Source of the DNA: UBA1822 sp963615055
GTDB lineage: Bacteria > Bacillota > Negativicutes > Veillonellales > Dialisteraceae
Direction: 5' to 3'
NCBI GenBank assembly: GCA_963615055.1
Contig: CAVEFO010000003.1
Location: 1-64,000 of the forward strand
DNA length: 64,000 nucleotides
Within the stretch, counting starts at the first letter, position 1; the number at the start of each line of letters is the position of its first letter. A program made the position numbers and the translations under genes. The notes below the pieces were generated by a model. That model was given only the letters and a program-made list of their open reading frames with translations, ran no database searches and was not told the DNA's origin. This document shows, one piece after another, positions 23,341 to 31,145 of this stretch.

Positions 23341-25052
23341 GAAGACGGGTCGTCCGGCGCTACCACATACGTTGTGTGATGCGTGTACGAGACTAATCCT
23401 GCCGGAGCGTTTGGGATTTTTTTGACGTATTGGATTTTCGTGGCGTCCACGGACACTTTGCCGTCATGTCTCGCTTGGCTGTGATAGGCTGCGAGTGCGG
23501 CGGCTTTTTCGATGACCGTCTCCGGGATGGGGGCGCCGGCGGTCGCGATGACGACGTGGGAGCCGGGGATTTCTTTGGCGTGGAGCCAGAGATCGGTTTT
23601 CTGCGCTTTGCGAAGCGTCAGATATTCGTTTTGTCGGCTGTTTTTTCCGATGAAAACGGTATAGCCGTCGATGGTGCGCGTCTCCGGCTCTTCCGGCGCG
23701 CTTTTCTTTTGCTTCGTTTTCTGTTGTAGCTGCTTGCGCGGGTTAACGCCGATATCGCGGAGCTCGGCGCGCAGCGATTCCAACGCGTTTCGGTCTCGCA
23801 CGTTTTCGGCAAAATACGCGGCGTTTTCCAAATAGGCGAGTCGCATTTGGCACTCGTCGCGCTTTTCTTGGCCGATGGCGGCGCGCGTTTTCATTTTGTT
23901 GTATTTTTTGAAATACAGCTGGCTGTTTCGGATGACGGAAACGGACGGATCGACGGGAATCGTGATTTCTGCGCCTGTCTCGTCGAAAGGATTGGCGACC
24001 GTCATCTCCGGCGCCGTCGGTTTCATATACGAATAAATGGCCAGAATCTGCCCGTAGAGATTGTAGGTTTCCAGCAGCTTCGTCTCTTCGAGTTCTTCCT
24101 CGATTTTCCGCAGTTTTCGTTCTTCTTTTTTGATGAGATTTTTAATGCGCTTTTTGAGTTCTTGGATGGAGGTGGACACGGCGCCGCCGTCTTTTTTCAT
24201 CTGCTCGGCGATCCACGCGGAGATAGCGGAGATGTGCCGCCCTTCCGCGCCGGGAAGAGGAAATACGGACGCGCTCTCGCCGTTTCCTTTCGGATAAAGA
24301 AATAACCCGTCGGCGCTTTCTACATCTTTTCGGACGGATGAAAACGCAGCGGCCAGTCGGGAAATGTCATCGGCGGAGAGCCGGTTCATCGGAATTTTTA
24401 TATCAAGCGCCGCGCGGCGGGTGATTTCGGCGACCAGAGCGGCGGAAAGCCCGTTGAATTCAGAAAAGAGCCAATCGGAGAGGGCGGCGTCATCCTGTTT
24501 CCCGTAGAAAAAAATCTCGGCCAATTCCGTTTCCGTAAATTGCAAAAAATTGAGGCGGTCTGTGCCGGCGGGAAGCTCGTAGGTCGTGCCCGGGGCGAGA
24601 TCGCGGTGCTGCTTTTTGCCGCGGATGAGGGTGTCCAGAATGTGGCCGTCTTCCGTCAGGACGAGATTCGGCGCCGAGGGGATGAGTTCGGCGTAGAGTT
24701 TTTTCGTGACGATGGCGCCGCCCGTCTCAATCCGGTCGAAGGAAAAGCAGAGAATGCGATCCATGGAAATTTGCGAAATGTCGGACAGCCGCGCCCCTTC
24801 CAAATGTTTCCGGAGTGTCATGCAAAAATTTTGCGCGGCGATGTACGTCTGTTTCTCTTTGGCGGGCGCCGCATAGACGCAGGGCGGATGCTGCAAAGCA
24901 AGGATAAGTGTCTGCGCGGCGCGGCTCGGCGCAAAAAGGTCGAGGCAAAAGACGCGCGCATCGGTCTGGTGAATTTCGCGCACTTGCGAAAAAAGCAGCG
25001 CCGCCCGCCATTCTTTCGTAAGGACGTGAAGCAATAAACTATCTACAATCAT
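23328..25052 (-). CDS. rqcH: RqcH/NFACT-family ribosome quality-control protein
   Basis: 574 aa from ATG at 25052 (minus strand) after AGGAGA. The N-terminal NFACT-N domain resembles fibronectin-binding proteins (MDRILCFSFDR, LYAELIPSAPNLVLTE, RGKKQHRDLAPG), a coiled-coil middle region (LIKKEERKLRKIEEELEETKLLE) follows, and the C-terminal NFACT-R domain has FIGKNSRQNEYLTLRKAQ, DLWLHAKEIPGSHVVI and HHTTYVV. RqcH binds stalled 50S-peptidyl-tRNA and adds alanine tails. Its last codons run into an R2-type repeat. It diverges from dapF. Confidence 0.92.
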   Translation of the reverse strand: MIVDSLLLHVLTKEWRAALLFSQVREIHQTDARVFCLDLFAPSRAAQTLILALQHPPCVYAAPAKEKQTYIAAQNFCMTLRKHLEGARLSDISQISMDRILCFSFDRIETGGAIVTKKLYAELIPSAPNLVLTEDGHILDTLIRGKKQHRDLAPGTTYELPAGTDRLNFLQFTETELAEIFFYGKQDDAALSDWLFSEFNGLSAALVAEITRRAALDIKIPMNRLSADDISRLAAAFSSVRKDVESADGLFLYPKGNGESASVFPLPGAEGRHISAISAWIAEQMKKDGGAVSTSIQELKKRIKNLIKKEERKLRKIEEELEETKLLETYNLYGQILAIYSYMKPTAPEMTVANPFDETGAEITIPVDPSVSVIRNSQLYFKKYNKMKTRAAIGQEKRDECQMRLAYLENAAYFAENVRDRNALESLRAELRDIGVNPRKQLQQKTKQKKSAPEEPETRTIDGYTVFIGKNSRQNEYLTLRKAQKTDLWLHAKEIPGSHVVIATAGAPIPETVIEKAAALAAYHSQARHDGKVSVDATKIQYVKKIPNAPAGLVSYTHHTTYVVAPDDPSSAGR

Positions 25053-25142
25053 TCGGTTTCTCCTATTTTGAATTTTCTTTATCTTATCACAAATTGTCGC
25101 ATGTGTTAAAATGGAGAAAAATTTTCTTTTGGGAGGCGCTGT

Positions 25143-25970
25143 ATGAAATTTACGAAATGGCAAGGCTGTGGGAATGATTTTGTGTTCGTGTATGTCCCGG
25201 ATGGGGATGTGTCGCCGTATGTCGCGCATTGCGAAACCATTTGCGACCGGCATTTCGGTATCGGCGCCGACGGAATGATTTTCGTCCTGCCCTCCGAGGC
25301 GGCGGATCTTCGGATGCGGATTTTCAATGCGGACGGGAGCGAGGCGGAAATGTGCGGAAACGGGATTCGCTGTTTCTCGCTTTGGGCGCGTGAGCTGGGA
25401 CTGGTTTCCGGGACAAAATTTTCCGTGGAAACGGGCGCGGGGATTTTGGTGCCGGAGTTTTTGCCGGATGGGACGGTGCGCGTCGATATGGGGGCGCCGA
25501 TTTTGGAAGCGGCAAGGATTCCGGTCACGGGATTCGGCGACGGGCCGGTCGTGTCGGAGACGCTCTGGGTCGAAAATTTGGGGCGCACGTTTGAGGTGAC
25601 GACGGTTTCGATGGGGAATCCGCATTGCGTCATTTTCACGGATGCTATTTCCGATAAGGCGCTGTATACGTATGGGCCGGAGATTGAAAAGAACGCGCAT
25701 TTCCCGAAAAAGGTGAATGTGGAATTTGTAAAGCAGATCGATGAGAAGACGCTTCGGATGCGCGTGTGGGAGCGCGGCGCGGCGGTGACGCTGGCGTGCG
25801 GGACGGGGTCTTGCGCGACGGGGGTCGCGGCGGTCTTGAACGGGCGGATCGAAAAGGAAGCGAAAATTTTGCTTGACGGCGGCGAGCTTTTGATTGAATG
25901 GGAAAAGGGCGGTCATGTCTTCATGACGGGCCCGGCGCAGAAGGTCTTTGAAGGGGAGATGGCGCTATGA
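25143..25970 (+). CDS. dapF: Diaminopimelate epimerase
   Basis: 275 aa with GGGAGG before ATG. Both catalytic cysteines are visible: EMCGNGIRCFS and TLACGTGSCATG. The N-terminal KWQGCGNDFVFV and GNPHCVIF are family markers. It makes meso-diaminopimelate for peptidoglycan and lysine. It overlaps yicC by ATGA. The divergent rqcH start is only 90 bp away, so the two promoters share a short intergenic region. Confidence 0.97.
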   Translation: MKFTKWQGCGNDFVFVYVPDGDVSPYVAHCETICDRHFGIGADGMIFVLPSEAADLRMRIFNADGSEAEMCGNGIRCFSLWARELGLVSGTKFSVETGAGILVPEFLPDGTVRVDMGAPILEAARIPVTGFGDGPVVSETLWVENLGRTFEVTTVSMGNPHCVIFTDAISDKALYTYGPEIEKNAHFPKKVNVEFVKQIDEKTLRMRVWERGAAVTLACGTGSCATGVAAVLNGRIEKEAKILLDGGELLIEWEKGGHVFMTGPAQKVFEGEMAL

Positions 25971-26857
25971 TTGCCAGCATGACGGGCTACGGCCGCGCGG
26001 TGGCGGTGAGCGATATGGGGACGATGACGGCGGAAATCAAATCGGTGAACAGCCGTTTCCTCGAATTGCAGATTCGCGGTGATATTCCGGCCGCTTGCGA
26101 AAATGCGGCACGTGCGGTCGTGAAACGGCATCTGGCGCGCGGAAAGGTGAATTTGGCGCTCACGTTTTCGGCGGACGGGGCGGGTCGGCAGGTCTCGGTC
26201 ACGGTGAATCAATCGCTTCTTTCGGTGTATACGGAAGCGCTTGGCGAGGTGGCCTCCGTGAAAGGGGTCAAAAAAGAAAAAATAAAATTGCGCGATTTGC
26301 TTGCTCTTCCGACACCGTTTTTGCAGGTCGCGGAGACGGCGGTCGATGAAAATCTTTTGCTGGAGCTTGCGGAGGAGGCGACGGAGAAAGCGGTCGCCGC
26401 ACTCGTCGCCATGCGGGAAACGGAGGGCGCGAATCTGGCAGCGGATTTATCGGCGCGGCTCGATTTTCTGTCGGCGAAAATCCAAGAATTGAACGCGTCT
26501 CAAAATGACGTCTCGGCTCGCTACGCGGTGCGGCTCCGGGAGCGGATGAAGAAAATTTTGGCGGATATGGGCGCGTCGCCGGATGAGGCGCGTTTGCTCC
26601 AAGAGGTCGCCGTCTACGCGGAGAAAACAGATTACACGGAAGAAATCGTCCGCCTTGAGAGTCACATTGCGCAGTTTCGTGATATTTTGAAAACGGGCGG
26701 TGAAGTCGGACGGCGCCTCGATTTTCTGCTGCAGGAACTGAATCGCGAAGTAAATACACTCGGATCAAAAGCAGGGGAGTGCGAGGTCATCAATGAGGTC
26801 TTGACGCTCAAAACGGAGCTGGAAAAGATTCGGGAACAGGTGCAGAATTTGGAGTAA
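25967..26857 (+). CDS. YicC/YloC-family endoribonuclease
   Basis: 296 aa. N-terminal SMTGYGRA and KSVNSRFLELQIR and C-terminal DYTEEIVRLESHIAQF, GRRLDFLLQELNREVNTLGSKA are the family hallmarks. YicC-type proteins are RNases affecting RNA turnover and stress survival. In Firmicutes yicC commonly precedes remA and gmk, as here, although a 180-bp repeat-bearing gap separates it from remA. Confidence 0.93.
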   Translation: MIASMTGYGRAVAVSDMGTMTAEIKSVNSRFLELQIRGDIPAACENAARAVVKRHLARGKVNLALTFSADGAGRQVSVTVNQSLLSVYTEALGEVASVKGVKKEKIKLRDLLALPTPFLQVAETAVDENLLLELAEEATEKAVAALVAMRETEGANLAADLSARLDFLSAKIQELNASQNDVSARYAVRLRERMKKILADMGASPDEARLLQEVAVYAEKTDYTEEIVRLESHIAQFRDILKTGGEVGRRLDFLLQELNREVNTLGSKAGECEVINEVLTLKTELEKIREQVQNLE

Positions 26858-26888
26858 ATTATTATGTTTGGCGTTTGCGGTACACAGG

Positions 26889-26981
26889 AGCCGGCCGCTG
26901 TCCGTGAACCGTGAACCGAGCGTGAGAACCTTGCCGCTCCACCGGATGTGAGGCACGGTCAACGGTCAACGGATAGCGGAT
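26889..26981. repeat. R2 and R2-variant repeats between yicC and remA
   Basis: TCCGTGAACCGTGAACCGAG and CGTGAGAAC (variant, minus orientation) are followed by ATGTGAGGCACGGTCAACGG and TCAACGGATAGCGG. The run ends about 55 nt upstream of remA. No gene seen. Confidence 0.55.
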
Positions 26982-27038
26982 TCCGGAAAAGGATGATATA
27001 CTTCTACCAAGCTTCTCATTTTTCACGGAGGGAATGAC

Positions 27039-27323
27039 ATGGCATTTCAATTGATCAATATCGGTTTCGGAAATATGGCGTCCGCGTCTCGTGTGATGGC
27101 CATTATCAGCCCCGAATCGGCGCCGATTAAGCGCATGATTCAGGAATCGCGCGAGCGGGGTGATCTCGTCGATGTGACATTCGGGCGTAAGACGCGCTCC
27201 GTCATCGTCATGGATAGCGGCCAGATTTTGCTCTCCGCCGTGCAGCCCGAGACGATTGCGAATCGCCTTTTGGAGCGAAATACCATCATTGAAAAAGCAT
27301 CCGTCAAGCATGAGGAGGCATGA
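27039..27323 (+). CDS. remA: RemA/DUF370-family regulator
   Basis: 94 aa with CGGAGGG before ATG. FGNMASASRVMAIISPESAPIKR and GDLVDVTFGRKTRSVIVMDS are family hallmarks. In Bacillus, RemA is a ring-forming DNA-binding activator of biofilm and osmoprotection genes. Here it is directly coupled to gmk by an ATGA overlap, a common Firmicute arrangement; its targets in this organism are unknown. Confidence 0.92.
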   Translation: MAFQLINIGFGNMASASRVMAIISPESAPIKRMIQESRERGDLVDVTFGRKTRSVIVMDSGQILLSAVQPETIANRLLERNTIIEKASVKHEEA

Positions 27324-27970
27324 TGAACCGAGAGACGAAGGACGAAGGGGTATTGCTCGTTATTTCCGGACCGTCCGGCGCCGGAAAAGGCACGATTTGC
27401 GCCGCCATTCGCGACTTGTACCGAGATCTGGAATACTCTACGTCCATGACGACGAGAAGTCCCAGAAACGGCGAAGAAGAGGGCGTCAGTTATTTCTTCC
27501 GGACAAAAGAAGAGTTTGAGAAACTCATTTCCGAAGATGCGTTTCTGGAATACGCCTGCGTGTATGAAAATTATTACGGCACGCCGAAGAAATACGTGCT
27601 GGACAAAATCGCCCAAGGGGCATCCGTCCTGCTGGAGATTGATATCCAGGGCGCTATGCAAGTCAAAGAGCGCTACCCGAAAGGCGTCTTCGTCTACATC
27701 GTCCCGCCGTCTTTGGAAATTTTGTCGCGGCGCATTCACGACCGCGGCACCGATTCGGAAGAAGTGATCCAAAAACGCCTCGCGCAGATTACTAATGAAC
27801 TCAGCTTGGCGCATCGCTACGACTATATCGTCGTGAATGACGTCTTGGAAGACGCCGTCAAAAAAGTCTGTGCCATCATCGAAGCGGAGAAATGCAAACT
27901 GTCTCGAAATGAGCACGAGATTGAGCGCGTTTTCAAACAATATATCGCCAAAGAAATTCCCCGCGAATAA
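27320..27970 (+). CDS. gmk: Guanylate kinase
   Basis: 216 aa. Two adjacent ATGs (27320, 27323) follow GAGGAGG; the second has the better spacing. P-loop SGPSGAGKGT, SMTTRSPRNGEEEGVSYFF (GMP binding), EYACVYENYYGTPK and LEIDIQGA are present. It phosphorylates GMP and links with the nucleotide pool sensed by Obg. The next gene is coaBC, with no rpoZ in between although rpoZ often lies there. Confidence 0.96.
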   Translation: MMNRETKDEGVLLVISGPSGAGKGTICAAIRDLYRDLEYSTSMTTRSPRNGEEEGVSYFFRTKEEFEKLISEDAFLEYACVYENYYGTPKKYVLDKIAQGASVLLEIDIQGAMQVKERYPKGVFVYIVPPSLEILSRRIHDRGTDSEEVIQKRLAQITNELSLAHRYDYIVVNDVLEDAVKKVCAIIEAEKCKLSRNEHEIERVFKQYIAKEIPRE

Positions 27971-27988
27971 AAGAAGAGAGGGTTTCCC

Positions 27989-29182
27989 ATGTTTGAAGGA
28001 AAAAATATCGTCGTCGGCATTTGCGGCGGCATCGCGGCCTATAAAGTCTGCGACCTCGTGAGTTTCCTGCGCCAAGACGGAGCCGACGTTTCCTGTATCA
28101 TGACGAAGCACGCGACCGAGCTTGTCACGCCGACCACGTTCGGCGAACTGTCCGGCCATGACGTCGCCGTCGATATGTTCGGCCACATCGCCCGCTGGGA
28201 CGTCGCGCACATCGCGCTCGCCACCCGCGCGGACATCTTCGTCATCGCGCCCGCCACGGCAAATATGATCGGCAAAATCGCAAATGGCATCGCCGACGAC
28301 ATGCTCTCGACGACCGTCATGGCCACGAAAGCGCCCGTCGTCCTCGTGCCGTCCATGAATACGAATATGTACGAAAATCCTATTGTGCAGGAAAATTTGA
28401 GGAAACTGGCCGCTCGGGGCTACACGATTGTCGAGCCGGAAACGGGGCATCTCGCTTGCCATGCGACGGGGAAGGGGCGCTATCCGAAGCGGGAAACGAT
28501 TCTCGCGGCGATGGAAAAAGCGTTGTATGGAAAAAATCTGTTGGCGGGGAAAAAAGTCCTCGTCAGCGCCGGCGGTACGAAGGAAAATATCGATCCCGTC
28601 CGCTATATCGGAAACCGCTCCAGCGGCAAAATGGGCTACGCCATCGCACGCGCGGCTGCGATGGAAGGCGCGGATGTCACGCTCGTTTCCTGTACGCAAG
28701 ACCTGCCGATCCCCGAAGGCGTCCGGGTCGTCTACGCTCAAGATGCGCGGGATTTGCAAAAAGAAATGGACGCACGATACGATGAAGCGGATATCGTCAT
28801 CATGGCGGCCGCCGTTTCCGATTACCGCCCGACGACGCAGGCGAATCAAAAGATTAAAAAGGAAGACAATGATTCGCTGGAAATCCGCCTCACGCAGAAT
28901 CCCGATATTTTATACGGACTGGGACAGCGCAAGACACACCAATTTCTCGTCGGTTTCGCGGCGGAAACGAACGATGTCATCGAGCACGGCAAAGCGAAAT
29001 TGGCAAGAAAAAATCTCGATATGCTCGTCGCCAACGACGTCAGCGCCGAAGGAGCCGGCTTCAATGTGAGCACAAACATCGCGAGCATTCTGTACAAAGA
29101 TCAAAGCATGGAACAGTTTTCCATCATGTCCAAGGAGAAACTGGGGCACGTGATCATAGAGAAAATCGCGGAAAGAATGTAA
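27989..29182 (+). CDS. coaBC: Bifunctional phosphopantothenoylcysteine decarboxylase / ligase
   Basis: 397 aa. The N-terminal CoaC flavoprotein domain shows GICGGIAAYKVCDL, the active-site HIALATRAD and PSMNTNMYENP; the CoaB domain from about residue 185 shows VSAGGTKENIDPVRYIGNRSSGKMG and AAVSDYRP. It makes 4'-phosphopantetheine for CoA in two steps. A strong terminator follows, closing the remA-gmk-coaBC operon. Confidence 0.96.
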   Translation: MFEGKNIVVGICGGIAAYKVCDLVSFLRQDGADVSCIMTKHATELVTPTTFGELSGHDVAVDMFGHIARWDVAHIALATRADIFVIAPATANMIGKIANGIADDMLSTTVMATKAPVVLVPSMNTNMYENPIVQENLRKLAARGYTIVEPETGHLACHATGKGRYPKRETILAAMEKALYGKNLLAGKKVLVSAGGTKENIDPVRYIGNRSSGKMGYAIARAAAMEGADVTLVSCTQDLPIPEGVRVVYAQDARDLQKEMDARYDEADIVIMAAAVSDYRPTTQANQKIKKEDNDSLEIRLTQNPDILYGLGQRKTHQFLVGFAAETNDVIEHGKAKLARKNLDMLVANDVSAEGAGFNVSTNIASILYKDQSMEQFSIMSKEKLGHVIIEKIAERM

Positions 29183-29189
29183 GCAATCG

Positions 29190-29237
29190 AAAAAGGGCTG
29201 TGAAAAAACGTTTTGGCGTTTTTCACAGCCCTTTTAT
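29190..29237 (+). terminator. Strong terminator after coaBC
   Basis: AAAAGGGCTGTGAAAAA (29191-29207) pairs with TTTTTCACAGCCCTTTT (29219-29235). Confidence 0.9.
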
Positions 29238-29263
29238 CATGCGGCGACCTTTGGCCGCATTTT

Positions 29264-29345
29264 TATAATCGCGCGAAGCGCGTACCGGCACTGCTCACTG
29301 CTAACTACTAATTGCTAATTTTCACACCTGGCGTCTCAATTTCTA
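29264..29345. repeat. Low-complexity intergenic repeat (CGCGAAGCGCG / CTGCTAACTACTAATTGC type)
   Basis: ATAATCGCGCGAAGCGCGTACC is followed by ACTGCTCACTGCTAACTACT, AATTGCTAATT and a GTCTCAATTTCTATGAGAC palindrome. Parts recur near 6495-6540, 9577 and 33765. No gene seen. Confidence 0.4.
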
Positions 29346-29364
29346 TGAGACATGCTCCGGTTTC

Positions 29365-29718
29365 TTATTTCTGATTCTCCGCCGAATCCGCCGGGCTGGG
29401 GTAGAAGAACATGCAGCGGTCCGGGCGGAAATCCGGGCTTGCGGCTTTTTGGATGATGAGGCGCGACATGACCGTTTCGAAATCGATGATGTCGACGGGC
29501 GCCAAAATCGTGTCTTCCACGAGGACGGTGACGAGCGGTGCGACGACGGGGGCGTTTTCCGGGAGTTCTTCGCGCGGAATCGGCACGCCCAAAAGCATCC
29601 GAATCGTCGCGACATAGCGATCCATGTAATCAAAGACGGTGCCGCGATACGTATTCTGCCACAGCGTGCGCATGAAATCGATGTGATACATCTCTTGGTT
29701 TTGGTTCTGTTCGTCCAT
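29365..29718 (-). CDS. Hypothetical protein (117 aa)
   Basis: A minus-strand ORF between coaBC and the pheST leader, facing coaBC. The start at 29718 gives MDEQNQNQEMYHIDFM; an upstream GTG at 29784 would add 22 residues and has AGGAAA nearby. The protein is acidic, has an amphipathic alpha region (FMRTLWQNTYRGTVFDYMDRYVATIRMLLG) followed by PxxP-rich beta-type sequence and a CMFFYPSP end. There is no signal peptide or membrane helix. Residue use is gene-like, but I do not recognise the family. Confidence 0.55.
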   Translation of the reverse strand: MDEQNQNQEMYHIDFMRTLWQNTYRGTVFDYMDRYVATIRMLLGVPIPREELPENAPVVAPLVTVLVEDTILAPVDIIDFETVMSRLIIQKAASPDFRPDRCMFFYPSPADSAENQK

Positions 29719-29836
29719 AATGAGGGCCTTTCCGGAAAGAATTTCCTGAAAATAAGAAAGAAACAATGAGAGCCGTATGGTCACCGTTTCCTGAAAAAAT
29801 TTCTTTTATTCTATCACATTCGGCGCGTTCTATCCA

Positions 29837-29865
29837 TTGCGAAGGCGCGCGGTGCGTGCTATAAT
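29837..29865 (+). promoter_or_regulatory. Promoter of the pheST operon
   Basis: TTGCGA (29837-29842) and TATAAT (29860-29865) are separated by 17 nt. Transcription would start at about 29872, right before the T-box. Confidence 0.7.
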
Positions 29866-29873
29866 GTTTCACA

Positions 29874-30078
29874 TCAATGCGAGGAAGAAGAGAGGGCATA
29901 CAGGCTCCTGCAGAAAGCTGCCGGTCGATGCGAGGCGGCGGGGCGGGTGTGTCCGTGTTCACTTCGGAGCATCCGCTTGAACAGAGTAGGGCGGACGTTT
30001 CGCCGCGTTAAGGTAGAATGAGTACAAATCAGGGTGGTACCGCGGAATTTTTCGCCCCTCACAAGGGGGCGATTTTTG
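29874..30078 (+). promoter_or_regulatory. Phe T-box riboswitch leader
   Basis: The conserved antiterminator sequence AGGGTGGTACCGCGG lies at 30031-30045, and a terminator (TCGCCCC with GGGGGCGA, then T5) at 30052-30076. In stem I a TTC triplet followed by A at 29958-29960 fits the specifier for tRNA-Phe. Uncharged tRNA-Phe would pair with the leader and allow transcription into pheST. The specifier assignment agrees with the downstream genes. Confidence 0.9.
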
Positions 30079-30097
30079 ATTGGAAAGGAAGGACGGT

Positions 30098-31129
30098 ATG
30101 GAAATCCAAATGAAACAGGAGCTGGACGCGCTGCAGGAAAAAGCGCTCGCCGGTATCCGGGCCTGCGCGGATGAGAAGTCGCTGCAGGATACAAAGGTGT
30201 CGTACCTGGGAAAGAAGGGGCAGCTGACGCTCATTTTGCGCGGCATGAAGGATTTGTCCGCCGAGGAGCGTCCGGTGATGGGGGCGTTGGCGAATACGGT
30301 GCGCGAGGAGATCGAAGCGGCGCTGGAGGAGAAGGGCGAGGAGCTCAAAGCCGCTCGCATCGCCAAACGAATCGAAGAGGAGAAAATCGATATCACGCTG
30401 CCGGCGCGTCAGCATCGTCGCGGTCACATCCATCCGCTCAATAAAGCGCTGCACGTCATTATGGATACGTTCATGCGCATGGGCTACTCCGTGGAAGAGG
30501 GGCCGGAAATTGAGCAGGATTATTACAATTTCTATTGCCTGAATCTTCCCGCCGACCATCCGGCGCGCGATATGCAAGATTCGTTTTATCTGACGGAAAA
30601 TATGAATTTCCTGCTCCGCACGCACACATCGCCCGTGCAGGCCCGGACGCTCCAGAGCCGCGAGCCGAATACGCCGATTCGCATCATCGCGCCGGGAAAG
30701 GTCTTCCGCTGGGACAATGACGCGACCCATTCGCCGGTCTTCCACCAGGTCGAGGGGCTCGTCGTCGACCGCGGGATTACCTTTTCGGATTTGAAGGGGA
30801 CGCTGGAAATTTTCCTGAAAGATCTCTTCGGCTCGGATACGAAAATTCGCTTCCGCGCAAGTTATTTCCCGTTTACGGAACCGTCGGCGGAGGTGGATAT
30901 TTCCTTTGCGTCGCGTATGCACGGGGAAACGAATGCGGATGAGTGGCTGGAAATTTTGGGCTGCGGCATGGTGCATCCGAATGTTTTGACGCTGAATCAC
31001 TACGATCCCGATAAGGTGACGGGATTTGCGTTCGGTCTGGGCATCGAGCGCATCGCGATGCTCCTCTACGGCATCGACGATTTGCGGCTTTTCTATGAAA
31101 ATGATATGCGTTTCTTGAAACAGTTCTGA
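30098..31129 (+). CDS. pheS: Phenylalanine--tRNA ligase alpha subunit
   Basis: 343 aa from ATG 30098 after GGAAGGA. Class II motifs: motif 2 region (FRWDNDATHSPVFHQVEGLVVD), FRASYFPFTEPSAEVDIS and motif 3 GFAFGLGIERIAML. The N-terminal coiled coil binds tRNA. It forms the (alpha-beta)2 enzyme with PheT, which follows after 16 bp, and is under T-box control. Confidence 0.97.
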   Translation: MEIQMKQELDALQEKALAGIRACADEKSLQDTKVSYLGKKGQLTLILRGMKDLSAEERPVMGALANTVREEIEAALEEKGEELKAARIAKRIEEEKIDITLPARQHRRGHIHPLNKALHVIMDTFMRMGYSVEEGPEIEQDYYNFYCLNLPADHPARDMQDSFYLTENMNFLLRTHTSPVQARTLQSREPNTPIRIIAPGKVFRWDNDATHSPVFHQVEGLVVDRGITFSDLKGTLEIFLKDLFGSDTKIRFRASYFPFTEPSAEVDISFASRMHGETNADEWLEILGCGMVHPNVLTLNHYDPDKVTGFAFGLGIERIAMLLYGIDDLRLFYENDMRFLKQF

Positions 31130-31145
31130 CGGGGGAGGGGAAAAG

